DNA from: Flavobacterium psychrophilum
GTDB lineage: Bacteria; Bacteroidota; Bacteroidia; Flavobacteriales; Flavobacteriaceae
Assembly (NCBI GenBank): GCA_001708385.1
Contig: CP012388.1
Coordinates: forward strand, 1,612,001 to 1,676,000
DNA: 64,000 nucleotides
Reading direction: 5' to 3'
Below are positions 41,192-50,929 of the stretch, in pieces; within the stretch, counting starts at the first letter, position 1, and each line of letters opens with the position of its first letter. The translations under genes and the position numbers were made by a program. The notes under the pieces were generated by a model, which saw only the letters and a program-made list of their open reading frames with translations, ran no database searches and was not told where the DNA came from.

Positions 41192-41461
41192 TTAGGAGTA
41201 AAAATATTCAAGACTGGTATATAAAACAGTAAATGTAAGAAGTCCCGCGACTATCATTACGAAGATGTAATATCTCGCTTCCATCATTTTTTTGTTATAA
41301 TGATGCATTAGAATATACACTATAGCAGTAAACATAAATACTACAGAAGCACATACAAATGCAATTACAGCATTAGAGTGTTGGGTATCTCCACTTTGCA
41401 ATGCCAGCCCTAAAAGACCAACGCCCACAATAAAGGGAACGTTTTTAATAAACCTATCCAT
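41192..41461 (-). CDS. Small membrane protein with three helices
   Basis: An 89-residue membrane protein with predicted helices near FIVGVGLLGLALQS, AVIAFVCASVVFMFTAIVYILM and YYIFVMIVAGLLTFTVLYTS. I chose the ATG at 41461 (MDRFIKNVPFIVGVG), five codons inside the longest frame, because the charged start then precedes the first helix. Unknown function; it stands alone between the 71-codon gene and the receptor gene. Confidence 0.6.
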   Translation of the reverse strand: MDRFIKNVPFIVGVGLLGLALQSGDTQHSNAVIAFVCASVVFMFTAIVYILMHHYNKKMMEARYYIFVMIVAGLLTFTVLYTSLEYFYS

Positions 41462-41593
41462 AACTACCAATAACAAATTCTATTCAACGCAGGGGGATGC
41501 ATTACCGTTTTACTCGAAATTCAAAAAATCCCGGCGAAAATAGCTAAATTATCAGATTATCAAAACATTACACATTCATAACAGTTCAACTAC

Positions 41594-41624
41594 AAAAAAA
41601 AGCTGTCGAATGACAGCCTTTTTA
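41594..41624 (-). terminator. Terminator of the receptor/GLPGLI operon
   Basis: On the minus strand AAAAAGGCTGTC and GACAGCTTTTTTTT form the stem around ATTC, just after the receptor stop. Confidence 0.8.
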
Positions 41625-41636
41625 AACAGTATAAGA

Positions 41637-44378
41637 TTACAAATTGTATTTTATGGTAAGTAGCAGATACCTTGGCTGCACTCTGTATCGCGACGTGTAG
41701 GTTGAAAGCTGGTTAAAGCTGTCATCATTAAGAGAGGTAGTATTAAGCAGGTTTGTGCCCCCTACTTTAAACTCCCAGTGACTGTCTTTTTTACGGTACA
41801 TAATGTCTGCACTCAGGAAATCATATTCATTGTCGGATGTCCGGCTGTCATTATAATAATGATTATACTCGTAGTTTGCCGTTAATGTAAAGGCATCCAG
41901 GAAATAGTAATCGGCTCTTGCAAATGGACTGTGGTTGTAGAATTTATTATTAGCATAGTCATTAAGCGTTAACGAATACCCTACTTCAAGATTCGGAAGC
42001 GTTTTGTAGTTGGTACCTAAGCTTGCAGTATAAGTTTGCGATACCTGCTCGCTAACCTGCCTTATCGAATTTGCAATGGTAGGTTCTGTTGTTAAAGCGT
42101 TATCTGCCCTGAAGTTATTAAACTTACTCCATGAAACGTTAGCATTAAGCGATGCCTTGTAAAAGCGTGCAAAACTCCTGTTATAACCTGCAAATGCTGT
42201 TAACATCTGGTCTGCAAAATGAGAGTTCTCTACCGTGGCTATCTGGTTGATACCATCAAAGGCTGAAAGGCTTTTTATTGCATCCATCCTGTGGCTATAG
42301 CTTACACTACCAAATATCTGTGTAAAGTTGAACATATTGTATTTAAAATAGTTCAGTGAGTGGTTTTGATATAAGCCGTTCTTTAAGTTCCTGTTACCCT
42401 GAAAAAGCGACTTATAACTTGTAAGCACCAGGCCGCGGGCAAAATCGGCTACATCTGTAAAATCGGTAGTCATCGAATAATTATAGATAAGCCGTTCTGA
42501 TTTTTTAATCTGGTATTGTGCAAAAGCATTTGGCAACACCCTAACAAAATTATTCTCTACCCTCGACCCTAACTGGTCGTTAAACATCTTGTAACTGTGT
42601 ACGCTAACTCCCGGATTGAACTCAAACTTACCCGTTAGGAATCTGTAATGCAATCCGATAAATGCATCGTTAAATACATAATCAACATCATTTTTGGTAT
42701 TACCGTTCAGGGTGTTTTCAGAATTATTATCGAGCAACTGGAACATGGAAGAATTAAAACTCTGGAACGAATAGGTATTACCCAACGTTACATTAATACT
42801 GCTCTTCTGCTTTACCATATAGTAATAATCCAGCTTTGCATCTACTTTATTGGTTCGTATAAACCGCTCCTGAGAAATATCATAACGGTCTGCCGGCAGT
42901 AATACTAATCCCGAGCCACCATTATCTACAGGAAACGGATTATTACCAAGGTTTGCATTATAGAGCGGATCTTCATCCTGGTATAAATGCTGTCCCTGGA
43001 AAGCAAAGATATTTTTATCGTTAAGGGTGTAATATAAATTCAGATTCTGGTTGAAAGAAACCGGTTTCTGTTTTTTAGTAGTATATATACTTTGGCTTTG
43101 CGATGTTTCAGGGGTTACGGTAGAAAGCAATCCGTTAGCTTCCTCCTGATCAGACAGCTTTCCGAATAAGTCGTAATCCAACTGAAAGTTTTTGTTTGGC
43201 TTATAAGTAGAACTTAATTTAAGCATCCCAAAGTCGGTCTTCTGCTGAGAAGTTTCCTCCGTGTCCTGAATAGTTTGCGGTTCGCCTGTTATGGGATCTA
43301 AAAGCGTATTACGACTTTTAGTTTCCATTTCGGTAGTATTAGAATTTACAATGGCAAATCCGCTAAGCGACCATGCCGCCGTCGGATTATAGCTAAAGTT
43401 AGCCGCACCAAATTTTGTTTCGATAGACTTAGCCCTGTTGTTACGCATCATAGAAAGACCAAGATCGTTAGACCCTACATTTATAGATGTACCGCCTTTG
43501 CTCATCATGTTTCTAAAACCTCCGCTAAACTTAAAATAATCCTGCATGGTAAGCGGCAGCTCACCCGTATTATTAATATTGCCAATAAAATTCAAACTGA
43601 ATTTCGGGTTATAATAAAACACTTTAGGGTTAACAAGATAACGCTCTCCCTCTCCAATACTGGCAGCAGCACTCATATCCCCAAACCAGAAATTCTTTTT
43701 GCCCTCTTTCAGTTTAATATTCATGGCGACGTTATCCTCATTGTTTTCAACGCCTTTAAGCTGCCCAACCTCACTATAATTTCTAAGCACTTCGACCTTG
43801 CTTACAGCATCTGCCGGAATGTTTTGTACACCAAGCTTGGTATCACCATCAAAGAAGTCTTTGCCTTCTACCATCAGCTTAGAAACCGATTTTCCTTCTA
43901 CCGTAATGCCACCGTCTTTATCCACCTCAACACCCGGAAGCTTTTTAAGCACATCGCCCAATTTCCGTTCGGTTCCGTTTGTAAAAGAATCTGAGTCATA
44001 CACAATAGTATCACCTTTTATAGTAACCGGCATTTCATGAACAATTTCAAGATTTGCCAGTTCTACCCCCTGCTGTAATACAATGTTTTTAACCATGTTT
44101 TCAGCGCCAGTAGTAATGGTAACTTCATAGGGCGTATAACCAATATAACTTGCCTTAATGGTGTATGTTGTATTTGCCGATAACGACAGCTGGTATCTAC
44201 CCGTATCATCGGTGATGGCGTAGGAGTCCATGCTGTTTGTAGCTTTATTAACGGCCATAACGTTGGCCATTTCAAGAGCTGTACCGGTAGAGTCTTTTAG
44301 CGTTCCCTGTACACGAATGTTTTGCGAATAGCCGACAGCCGAAGCTAAAAACAGCAAAGCAAGGAGAAGTTTTTTCAT
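41637..44378 (-). CDS. TonB-dependent receptor-like outer-membrane protein
   Basis: A 913-residue outer-membrane protein with signal peptide (ending VGYSQ), a carboxypeptidase-like regulatory domain (about 22-105, GTLKDSTGTALEMANVMAVN), a plug (about 115-235, LKKLPGVEVDKDGGITVEGK, VEVLRNYSEVGQLKGVENNEDNVAMNIKLKEG) and a long barrel ending TIKYNL. It is co-transcribed with the GLPGLI gene 115 bases upstream, the usual pairing for this type of receptor. The substrate is unknown; peptide or metal handling has been suggested for related pairs. Confidence 0.87.
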   Translation of the reverse strand: MKKLLLALLFLASAVGYSQNIRVQGTLKDSTGTALEMANVMAVNKATNSMDSYAITDDTGRYQLSLSANTTYTIKASYIGYTPYEVTITTGAENMVKNIVLQQGVELANLEIVHEMPVTIKGDTIVYDSDSFTNGTERKLGDVLKKLPGVEVDKDGGITVEGKSVSKLMVEGKDFFDGDTKLGVQNIPADAVSKVEVLRNYSEVGQLKGVENNEDNVAMNIKLKEGKKNFWFGDMSAAASIGEGERYLVNPKVFYYNPKFSLNFIGNINNTGELPLTMQDYFKFSGGFRNMMSKGGTSINVGSNDLGLSMMRNNRAKSIETKFGAANFSYNPTAAWSLSGFAIVNSNTTEMETKSRNTLLDPITGEPQTIQDTEETSQQKTDFGMLKLSSTYKPNKNFQLDYDLFGKLSDQEEANGLLSTVTPETSQSQSIYTTKKQKPVSFNQNLNLYYTLNDKNIFAFQGQHLYQDEDPLYNANLGNNPFPVDNGGSGLVLLPADRYDISQERFIRTNKVDAKLDYYYMVKQKSSINVTLGNTYSFQSFNSSMFQLLDNNSENTLNGNTKNDVDYVFNDAFIGLHYRFLTGKFEFNPGVSVHSYKMFNDQLGSRVENNFVRVLPNAFAQYQIKKSERLIYNYSMTTDFTDVADFARGLVLTSYKSLFQGNRNLKNGLYQNHSLNYFKYNMFNFTQIFGSVSYSHRMDAIKSLSAFDGINQIATVENSHFADQMLTAFAGYNRSFARFYKASLNANVSWSKFNNFRADNALTTEPTIANSIRQVSEQVSQTYTASLGTNYKTLPNLEVGYSLTLNDYANNKFYNHSPFARADYYFLDAFTLTANYEYNHYYNDSRTSDNEYDFLSADIMYRKKDSHWEFKVGGTNLLNTTSLNDDSFNQLSTYTSRYRVQPRYLLLTIKYNL

Positions 44379-44493
44379 GAATGTATATTGGTACTTTTAA
44401 TTTGTGTGCATGTGTTTTGTTGGTTTAGAGTGGCTTTCATGTTTTATAAACTAAAAATATAGTTGTCACACATACCCTTTCCTGAAATTATTA

Positions 44494-45384
44494 CTATCCG
44501 CCAATCCTTATTGTATTACCTCGGCCTTTGCCGCCACCATACATGTCCTGCATTTCTTTCATTTTTTTCATCATGATGTCAGCAAATTGCGCCTGTGTAA
44601 CCTTCTCGCCTTTTTTTAGAGGCTTGATATCGACTTTGTCTTTAGGATTAATAACAACCTTAGAGCAAAGCAATGTCGTTTTGCCATCGCTAACCTCTAA
44701 GATAAGCCCGGGAAGTCCGTAGTAATTTTCAGGCCCCATGCTTACAGGAACTTCCGGCGTGTACCATGCCGTGATAATTTTTTCTTTAGGCATTTCAACC
44801 ATATCCATAAAATTGGTCGACTTCAGTTCTTCTTCCGTTTTTTTCTTAGCCTCTTCCTCTGCTCCTTTTTTAGGGCGGAAATTCATAAAATTAGATTTGT
44901 CTACCGGAACAGATGCTGTAGCCTTATAACAAGTATAATTTCCAATTTTCTTGGTTTCGGTTTCCATATTCCATTTTATCTGCGGAAGCGAATCGCTTAC
45001 TAAAAACTCTTTACCAAAAATTTCCTTTTCCTGTAGCACGATCTTCTCCTTGATGTTTTTGTACTGCTTACCTCCGCCGCCCATCATAGAGCCCATCATT
45101 TTAAAACCCCTGCTCATTTCATCGCCGGCATCCAGCTTTTCTTCTTCCATATAAAGCGAAGCCGTTTTGTCAAATTTCAGCACGAAAGTTTTTTCAAACA
45201 TCGACTTCATACGTTCTTCGATCATCTTACGCATTTCGGGCGTTATTTCCTTACTTTCAATCTTAGGCATATCGTCTCCTAAGCTTGTTTTCGATTCGTA
45301 TACTGCCATTCCCTGAAAATCCTGCGCATTAGCCGAAAGGATCGCAGAAAAGATAACCGCAAAAGATAAAATTATTTTTTTCAT
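44494..45384 (-). CDS. GLPGLI-family exported protein
   Basis: A 296-residue protein with signal peptide (ending LSANAQ) and the name-giving motif in ENYYGLPGLILEVSDGKTTL (about residue 220). It also has long lysine/glutamate-rich stretches (EEEAKKKTEEELKSTNF) and a glycine-rich end (MYGGGKGRGNTIRIGG). The family is Bacteroidota-specific and lies near TonB-dependent receptors, as here. Its function is unknown, probably periplasmic. Confidence 0.9.
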   Translation of the reverse strand: MKKIILSFAVIFSAILSANAQDFQGMAVYESKTSLGDDMPKIESKEITPEMRKMIEERMKSMFEKTFVLKFDKTASLYMEEEKLDAGDEMSRGFKMMGSMMGGGGKQYKNIKEKIVLQEKEIFGKEFLVSDSLPQIKWNMETETKKIGNYTCYKATASVPVDKSNFMNFRPKKGAEEEAKKKTEEELKSTNFMDMVEMPKEKIITAWYTPEVPVSMGPENYYGLPGLILEVSDGKTTLLCSKVVINPKDKVDIKPLKKGEKVTQAQFADIMMKKMKEMQDMYGGGKGRGNTIRIGG

Positions 45385-45497
45385 AATATAGTATTGTGTC
45401 GTTTAATGAATAAGACTATCAGAACGGCTTTTTGTTACCGTGAGTATGCGTGTTTTTTAAAATAATGCCATTCTGCCTGCAAAACATAGCTTCAGAT

Positions 45498-45505
45498 TAT
45501 CTTTG
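45498..45505 (+). promoter_or_regulatory. -7 promoter box of the secreted protein/kinase operon
   Basis: TATCTTTG matches TAnnTTTG exactly, 49 bases upstream of the ATG at 45554. Confidence 0.65.
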
Positions 45506-45553
45506 CAAAAATATAACCTGCATAGCCGCGTTATTTTTGTAATTTTAACCTGA

Positions 45554-46348
45554 ATGAAAAAGCTACTCCTACTTCTCATATTATTCTCCTTTTCTGTCGT
45601 AAGTGCACAGGAAATTGCTATACCTGTAAAGCTGTTGTCTAATGCTAAGACAGGGCCTCAACGCTATATAGGTACCGATGCTTTTGGGTGGAAATATATT
45701 ATTAAAAATAGTGAGTTCAGGAAAGAAAAAGACGGGCAAATCTTAAAATACCGTGCCGTATCATTAGGAGAAGTATATACTATAGATATTCAGAACCCGT
45801 TACAGCTCGTTTTGTTTTACAGGAAATTCAATACCGTTGTATTGCTGGATAACCAGCTTAACGAAACGTCACGCATTAATTTCTCCAACCTTACGCAGCC
45901 TCTTGTTGTTGAAGCCGCCGGACTTGCGTCCCAAAACAGGTTGTGGATCTATGATATCAATTCGCAACAACTTGGTTTGTATGATTTAGCGCAGGGCAAC
46001 TTTAAAACAATAACACCACCTTTTACCGACAATATTAAGTACTACCAAAACGATTACAATTATTTTTACTGGATAGATACTACAGGTAAATGCTTCATGG
46101 TAAACCTGTTTGGTAATGTAGGAAATCTTGGGCAGGCGCCAGCGTATAACCAGGTTCAGATCCTATCATCCTCAGAACTGATTATAAAAAAAGATAATGG
46201 ACTGTGCTTCTACAACCTCGACAAGCAAACGCAGGCTCCTATTGCCATTGCAGAAAAAAGCTTCCAGAGTTTTCATTATGCTGCACAAATTTTGTCTATT
46301 TTTACAGACTCCGAAATCAACACATATAAAATAACTTTACCCAAATAA
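45554..46348 (+). CDS. Secreted hypothetical protein
   Basis: A 264-residue protein with a signal peptide (MKKLLLLLILFSFSVVSAQE). The mature part is a series of about 40-residue beta units (FGWKYIIKNSEFRKEKDGQI, NRLWIYDINSQQLGLYDLAQ), which suggests a beta-propeller. It is probably periplasmic or outer-membrane-associated. The gene overlaps the deoxynucleoside kinase start by one base, so the two are co-translated although their roles seem unrelated. Confidence 0.65.
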   Translation: MKKLLLLLILFSFSVVSAQEIAIPVKLLSNAKTGPQRYIGTDAFGWKYIIKNSEFRKEKDGQILKYRAVSLGEVYTIDIQNPLQLVLFYRKFNTVVLLDNQLNETSRINFSNLTQPLVVEAAGLASQNRLWIYDINSQQLGLYDLAQGNFKTITPPFTDNIKYYQNDYNYFYWIDTTGKCFMVNLFGNVGNLGQAPAYNQVQILSSSELIIKKDNGLCFYNLDKQTQAPIAIAEKSFQSFHYAAQILSIFTDSEINTYKITLPK

Positions 46349-46962
46349 TGCATATAGCTGTAGCAGGAAATATAGGTGCAGGAAAAACCACCCTTACCGG
46401 ATTGTTAGCCAAACATTTTAAGTGGGAACCGCATTATGAAGATGTGGTTGATAACCCTTACCTCGATGATTTTTACCACCAGATGGAACGCTGGTCGTTT
46501 AACCTTCAGGTGTACTTTCTTAACACCCGTTTCAGCCAGGTAATGCAAATTCGTGAAAGCGGAAAAAACATCATCCAGGACAGGACCATTTATGAAGATT
46601 CGCATATTTTCGCACCCAACCTTCATGCTATGGGGCTTATGGCAAACCGCGATTATAACAACTACAAAGCACTGTTTGACATGATGGAAAGCTTTGTTGG
46701 CCCCCCGGACCTGCTTATCTACCTTCGCAGCTCTATACCCAATTTGGTAAAGCAAATTCACAAGCGTGGGCGCGACTATGAAAACTCTATCTCAATAGAT
46801 TACCTAAGCCGCCTGAACGAACGCTATGAAGCATGGATTCAGAGTTACGATAAAGGAAAGCTTCTGATTATTGATGTAGACAAAAATAACTTTGTAGACA
46901 ACCCTGAAGATCTTGGCGAAATAATAAACAGAATTAATGCTGAAGTAAACGGTTTGTTTTAG
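46348..46962 (+). CDS. Deoxynucleoside kinase
   Basis: A 204-residue kinase of the dCK/dGK family that phosphorylates deoxynucleosides for nucleotide salvage. GNIGAGKTTLTGLL is the P-loop. NIIQDRTIYED carries the DR[ST] motif and KQIHKRGRDYE the lid arginines. Substrate specificity (deoxyguanosine, deoxyadenosine or deoxycytidine) cannot be read. It overlaps the upstream secreted-protein gene at TAATG. Confidence 0.92.
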   Translation: MHIAVAGNIGAGKTTLTGLLAKHFKWEPHYEDVVDNPYLDDFYHQMERWSFNLQVYFLNTRFSQVMQIRESGKNIIQDRTIYEDSHIFAPNLHAMGLMANRDYNNYKALFDMMESFVGPPDLLIYLRSSIPNLVKQIHKRGRDYENSISIDYLSRLNERYEAWIQSYDKGKLLIIDVDKNNFVDNPEDLGEIINRINAEVNGLF

Positions 46963-46968
46963 ATCTTA

Positions 46969-47010
46969 GATTTCTCCATTCCGCTACGCTTCAGTCGAAA
47001 TGACAAAGAC
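46969..47010. repeat. Dispersed REP-like element (copy 3)
   Basis: AGATTTCTCCATTCCGCTAC then GCTTCAGTCGAAATGACAAA. It is the reverse orientation of the GTCATTTCGA...GAGAAATCT element. It lies between convergent genes. Confidence 0.5.
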
Positions 47011-47045
47011 ATTCGATATTTCCGTAATATCAGATAATAACATAA

Positions 47046-47080
47046 AAAATGCCCCTGTAATACAGAGGCATTTTTCGGTT
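47046..47080. terminator. Terminator after the nucleoside kinase / hppA
   Basis: AAAAATGCCCCTGTAATACA followed by GAGGCATTTTTCGG forms ATGCC/GGCAT-type pairing extended by A and T runs. It suits both convergent genes. Confidence 0.6.
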
Positions 47081-47096
47081 ATAATTGGTGGTTTAG

Positions 47097-49523
47097 CTAT
47101 TTCGTTTTAAGTGCTTCTATTTGGGCATTTACCTCTTCGTCGGTACCCCTAAATGTTTTTTGCTCTGTTTTCAACTCTTCGTTATTTGTTTTGGTCGAAA
47201 TAGTAACCGTAGCGGTCACTGTTCCGTCAGCATCTTTCTGGCGGTCTATCGAAGTTTCTGTACTCGACTCCTGTCCTGTAAGTACTGGCTGCTCTATAAC
47301 TGTTGCTGCCTGAACGTTTGTAATTTCTGCACCCTCGGCATGGCTTCCAATGATCGGAGCGATTACAAGCCCGATAAGGCACGTAAGCTTTATCAGGATG
47401 TTCATTGATGGCCCGGAGGTATCTTTGAACGGATCACCTACTGTATCGCCTGTTACAGCCGCTTTATGTGCGTCAGATCCTTTATAGGTCATTTCGCCGT
47501 TAATCATTACTCCCGCTTCGAAAGATTTTTTAGCATTATCCCATGCGCCTCCGGCGTTATTCTGAAATACAGCCCACAGTACTCCCGATACAGTTACACC
47601 TGCCATATACCCACCAAGCATTTCTGCTACGAGCTGGTTATTATCAGGATATACAAGCATCCCCAGTAACACAATTGCAATAGGGAAACCTATAGTCAAT
47701 ACTCCCGGAAGCATCATCTCCCTTAGCGCTGCTTTAGTAGATATCTCTACACATTTACCATATTCAGGTTTACCTGTGCCTTCCATGATACCCGGAATTT
47801 CGCGGAACTGCCTTCTAACCTCATATACCATATCCATCGCCGCTTTACCCACTGAGTTCATAGCCAGAGCAGAGAAAACAACCGGAATCATACCTCCAAC
47901 AAAAAGCATTGCCAGTACAGGCGCTTTAAATATATTGATACCGTCGATACCCGTAAAGGTTACATATGCTGCAAATAAGGCTAATGATGTAAGTGCTGCC
48001 GAAGCAATTGCAAACCCTTTACCTGTTGCTGCCGTAGTATTACCTACAGAGTCTAGTATATCGGTACGCGTACGAACTTCTTTAGGAAGCTCACTCATTT
48101 CTGCAATACCTCCTGCGTTGTCTGATATCGGTCCGAATGCATCAATAGCCAGCTGCATTGCTGTTGTAGCCATCATAGCCGAAGCTGCCAGTGCAACACC
48201 ATAGAAACCTGCCAATGCATACGATCCCCAGATAGCACCTGCAAACAACAGTACCGTTGGAAAAGTGGAGATCATACCTGTTGCAAGTCCCGCGATAATA
48301 TTGGTCCCTGCACCTGTGCTCGATTTCTGTACAATAGCAAGAATTGGTTTTTTACCAAGTCCCGTATAATATTCTGTAACCGATGATATAACAGCTCCAA
48401 CAAAAAGCCCTACCAAAGTAGCACCAAATACATGCATCGATGTTATTTCTTTAGCCGCTTCACCATAAAAATTCATTGTAAACGTTTCCGGAAGCATGTA
48501 TTGTACAAGGAAGTAGCATGATATTGCTACCAGCACTATCGAAACCCAGTTACCTATATTCAGAGCTGTCTGCACCTGTGCTTCCTTAGCGTTATTATCT
48601 TTAATCTTAACGAGCAATGTCCCTATAATAGAAAACAATATACCAAACCCGGCAATAGCCATTGGCAGCAGTATCGGCCCTATTCCGCCAAAAGCGTCTG
48701 TAAATGTTGGATTGGCAACAATAATATCCCTAAGCACATAGTTACCCAATACCATAGCTGCAAGTACAGTAGCCACATATGATCCGAACAAATCGGCTCC
48801 CATACCTGCCACATCTCCCACATTATCTCCCACGTTATCGGCAATAGTCGCCGGGTTACGCGGATCGTCTTCCGGTATTCCTGCCTCAACCTTACCTACA
48901 AGGTCGGCACCTACATCGGCAGCTTTGGTATAAATACCGCCACCAACACGGGCAAACAAAGCAATAGATTCTGCTCCAAGAGAGAAACCTGCGAGAGTTT
49001 CAAGTACCATGGTCATATCGGCAGCGTTGGTCCACGTGCCATTCATAAAGTAGTGAAAAAAGAATATAAAAAAACCGGTAAGCCCTAAAACGGCCAAACC
49101 GGCAACGCCAAGTCCCATTACAGTTCCTCCGCTAAATGACACTTTAAGTGCCTGAGGAAGGCTTGTTCGTGCGGCCTGTGTGGTACGCACATTTGTTTTA
49201 GTGGCAATTTTCATTCCCATATTTCCGGCAAGGGCCGAAAAAATAGCACCAAATATAAAAGCTATAACTATTAGCAAATGTGTTTTTGCCCCCGGCAAAA
49301 ATGTAATTCCGGCAAGAGCAGCACTTGCTATAATAACAAAAAAAGTAAGTAACCTGTATTCTGCTTTAAGGAAGGCCAGGGCCCCTTCGTAGATGTAATC
49401 TGAAATCTCTTTCATCTTACCATCTCCGGCATCCTGTTTAAGTACCCATGATCTTTTGACAGCCATAAAAAGCAGTCCCAGCACGGCCATAAGTATTGGC
49501 ACGTAAATCATTATTGAATCCAT
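47097..49523 (-). CDS. hppA: Membrane-bound ion-translocating pyrophosphatase
   Basis: A membrane pyrophosphatase that pumps protons or sodium using the energy of pyrophosphate. It has about 16 transmembrane segments. The catalytic sequence [20 protein letters not shown] and [17 protein letters not shown] are present, as is [10 protein letters not shown]. The Ala of GNTTAA is typical of potassium-dependent enzymes. The ion pumped cannot be decided. At 808 residues it has a hydrophilic tail of about 75 residues ([20 protein letters not shown]... to the end), longer than the core enzyme. The soluble pyrophosphatase gene lies 111 bases upstream on the same strand. Confidence 0.95.
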   Translation of the reverse strand: MDSIMIYVPILMAVLGLLFMAVKRSWVLKQDAGDGKMKEISDYIYEGALAFLKAEYRLLTFFVIIASAALAGITFLPGAKTHLLIVIAFIFGAIFSALAGNMGMKIATKTNVRTTQAARTSLPQALKVSFSGGTVMGLGVAGLAVLGLTGFFIFFFHYFMNGTWTNAADMTMVLETLAGFSLGAESIALFARVGGGIYTKAADVGADLVGKVEAGIPEDDPRNPATIADNVGDNVGDVAGMGADLFGSYVATVLAAMVLGNYVLRDIIVANPTFTDAFGGIGPILLPMAIAGFGILFSIIGTLLVKIKDNNAKEAQVQTALNIGNWVSIVLVAISCYFLVQYMLPETFTMNFYGEAAKEITSMHVFGATLVGLFVGAVISSVTEYYTGLGKKPILAIVQKSSTGAGTNIIAGLATGMISTFPTVLLFAGAIWGSYALAGFYGVALAASAMMATTAMQLAIDAFGPISDNAGGIAEMSELPKEVRTRTDILDSVGNTTAATGKGFAIASAALTSLALFAAYVTFTGIDGINIFKAPVLAMLFVGGMIPVVFSALAMNSVGKAAMDMVYEVRRQFREIPGIMEGTGKPEYGKCVEISTKAALREMMLPGVLTIGFPIAIVLLGMLVYPDNNQLVAEMLGGYMAGVTVSGVLWAVFQNNAGGAWDNAKKSFEAGVMINGEMTYKGSDAHKAAVTGDTVGDPFKDTSGPSMNILIKLTCLIGLVIAPIIGSHAEGAEITNVQAATVIEQPVLTGQESSTETSIDRQKDADGTVTATVTISTKTNNEELKTEQKTFRGTDEEVNAQIEALKTK

Positions 49524-49634
49524 AAATAAAGTTTTGGTTTGTTGTTATATTGTAAATGTAACAAAAAGCCGAACAAAAAAAGCAACATTCTTTAACAGAA
49601 TATTGCTTTTTTTAATAATTATGCTATAGTAAAA

Positions 49635-50165
49635 TTATCTAATACTGAATAATTCTTCCGGTTTGTCTTCAAGTGCTTCAAAACGGTCAACACACTGGTC
49701 GATAATTTCGCGAGCTTCTGCAGCATCACCCCATCCGCCAACGTCAACTTTTTTGTTTTCAAGGTCTTTATAAACCTGGAAGAAGTGCTCAATCTCTTTT
49801 ACAAGGTGACCGTTAATTTCGTTAAGGTCATTGTATTTGTTCCAGATTGGGTCAGATACCGGCACACAGATGATCTTTTCATCCGGACCTTTTTCATCTG
49901 CCATGTGGAAAACACCAATAGGCTTAACTTCCATAACACAACCAGGGAAAGTAGGCTCAGTAACTAATACAAGTACATCAAGCGGGTCTCCATCAAGCGC
50001 TAAAGTTTCAGGAACAAAACCGTAATCAGCAGGATACATCATAGACGAGAACAGCATTCTGTCGTAACGTATTTTCTTTAACTGAAAATCATATTCATAT
50101 TTATTCCTGCTCCCTTTAGGGATTTCTATAAGCACGTCAAACGTTTTTAATTTTGCTGCTGTCAT
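49635..50165 (-). CDS. ppa: Soluble inorganic pyrophosphatase
   Basis: A family I pyrophosphatase of 176 residues that hydrolyses pyrophosphate. FDVLIEIPKGSRNKYEYD and YPADYGFVPETLALDGDPLDVLVL carry the conserved Lys, Arg, Tyr and Asp residues. I chose the ATG at 50165 (MTAAKLKTFDVLIEIPKG); a longer frame to 50228 overlaps the promoter. A minus-strand -7 box (TACTTTTG, 50199-50206) fits this start. It lies next to the membrane pyrophosphatase gene. Confidence 0.95.
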   Translation of the reverse strand: MTAAKLKTFDVLIEIPKGSRNKYEYDFQLKKIRYDRMLFSSMMYPADYGFVPETLALDGDPLDVLVLVTEPTFPGCVMEVKPIGVFHMADEKGPDEKIICVPVSDPIWNKYNDLNEINGHLVKEIEHFFQVYKDLENKKVDVGGWGDAAEAREIIDQCVDRFEALEDKPEELFSIR

Positions 50166-50198
50166 TTTAGTATATCTTTTTTTCGTATTAAGCGGGTG

Positions 50199-50206
50199 CA
50201 AAAGTA
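50199..50206 (-). promoter_or_regulatory. -7 promoter box of ppa
   Basis: Minus-strand TACTTTTG matches TAnnTTTG, 34 bases upstream of the start codon. Confidence 0.6.
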
Positions 50207-50275
50207 GGATAAAAATACTGTTTTGCAAAGCTTTACCCTATTAAATACAGGACAGGGCGCTAAGTTTACATTAAA

Positions 50276-50878
50276 TTAATGCGGAAATTTCCTTCCGCGT
50301 TTTTCCAGGTAATAATGCCACAGGAAAAAAGCAGCTGTTGTACGGTATGGGCTCCATGTTTTAGAATGCTCAAGCATATCATTTATAGCTGTAAATCCCC
50401 ATACATCTTTTATAGCCGAAACTATCCCAATGTCGCCTAATGGCAAAATATCCGGTGACTGAAGGCAAAACATTAGGTAAACGTCCACCGTCCAGTTACC
50501 GATACCTTTTACCCTGAGCAATTCCTGCCTAACCTCATCAGGATGTTTAGTTGCAAAGCTGTCAAAATTAAGCGTTCCATCTAAAACTGTTTCAGCCAAA
50601 GCCCTTAAATACGATGTCTTTTGCCTGCTTACACCACATTCGCGAAATTCTAAATCGGTAACTTCAATAATATTTTGAGGAGTAAAATTTCCCATTAAAC
50701 TCTTAAGCTTATTGAACGATGCCCTTGCCGACTCTAACGAAACCTGTTGCTCAAGAATAATTTTACAAAGGCTCTCAAAACCGGGTGGGCGGGTCACAAA
50801 ACCCGGTTCTCCGTATAACTTTACAATTTCCGAAAAAACAGCATCTTTAGCTATAAGCAAAGAAATGGTTTCTTCCAT
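50276..50878 (-). CDS. AlkA-like DNA-3-methyladenine glycosylase
   Basis: A 200-residue base-excision repair glycosylase of the HhH-GPD superfamily. LLRVKGIGNWTVDVYLMF is the helix-hairpin-helix and the catalytic Asp is in PLGDIGI. CKIILEQQVSLESARASFNKL is the usual upstream helix. It probably removes alkylated bases. It lacks an iron-sulfur cluster, which distinguishes it from endonuclease III. It lies downstream of a terminator (50893-50920). Confidence 0.9.
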   Translation of the reverse strand: MEETISLLIAKDAVFSEIVKLYGEPGFVTRPPGFESLCKIILEQQVSLESARASFNKLKSLMGNFTPQNIIEVTDLEFRECGVSRQKTSYLRALAETVLDGTLNFDSFATKHPDEVRQELLRVKGIGNWTVDVYLMFCLQSPDILPLGDIGIVSAIKDVWGFTAINDMLEHSKTWSPYRTTAAFFLWHYYLEKRGRKFPH

Positions 50879-50892
50879 AATACTTTTTATTA

Positions 50893-50920
50893 AAAAGGCC
50901 CCCTGAATGGAGGCCTATTA
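50893..50920 (-). terminator. Terminator of the lipoprotein gene
   Basis: On the minus strand AGGCCTCCATTCAGGGGGCC is followed by TTTTTAATA; AGGCC/GGCCT-type arms lie between the lipoprotein gene and the glycosylase gene. Confidence 0.6.
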
Positions 50921-50929
50921 TATTTTAAT

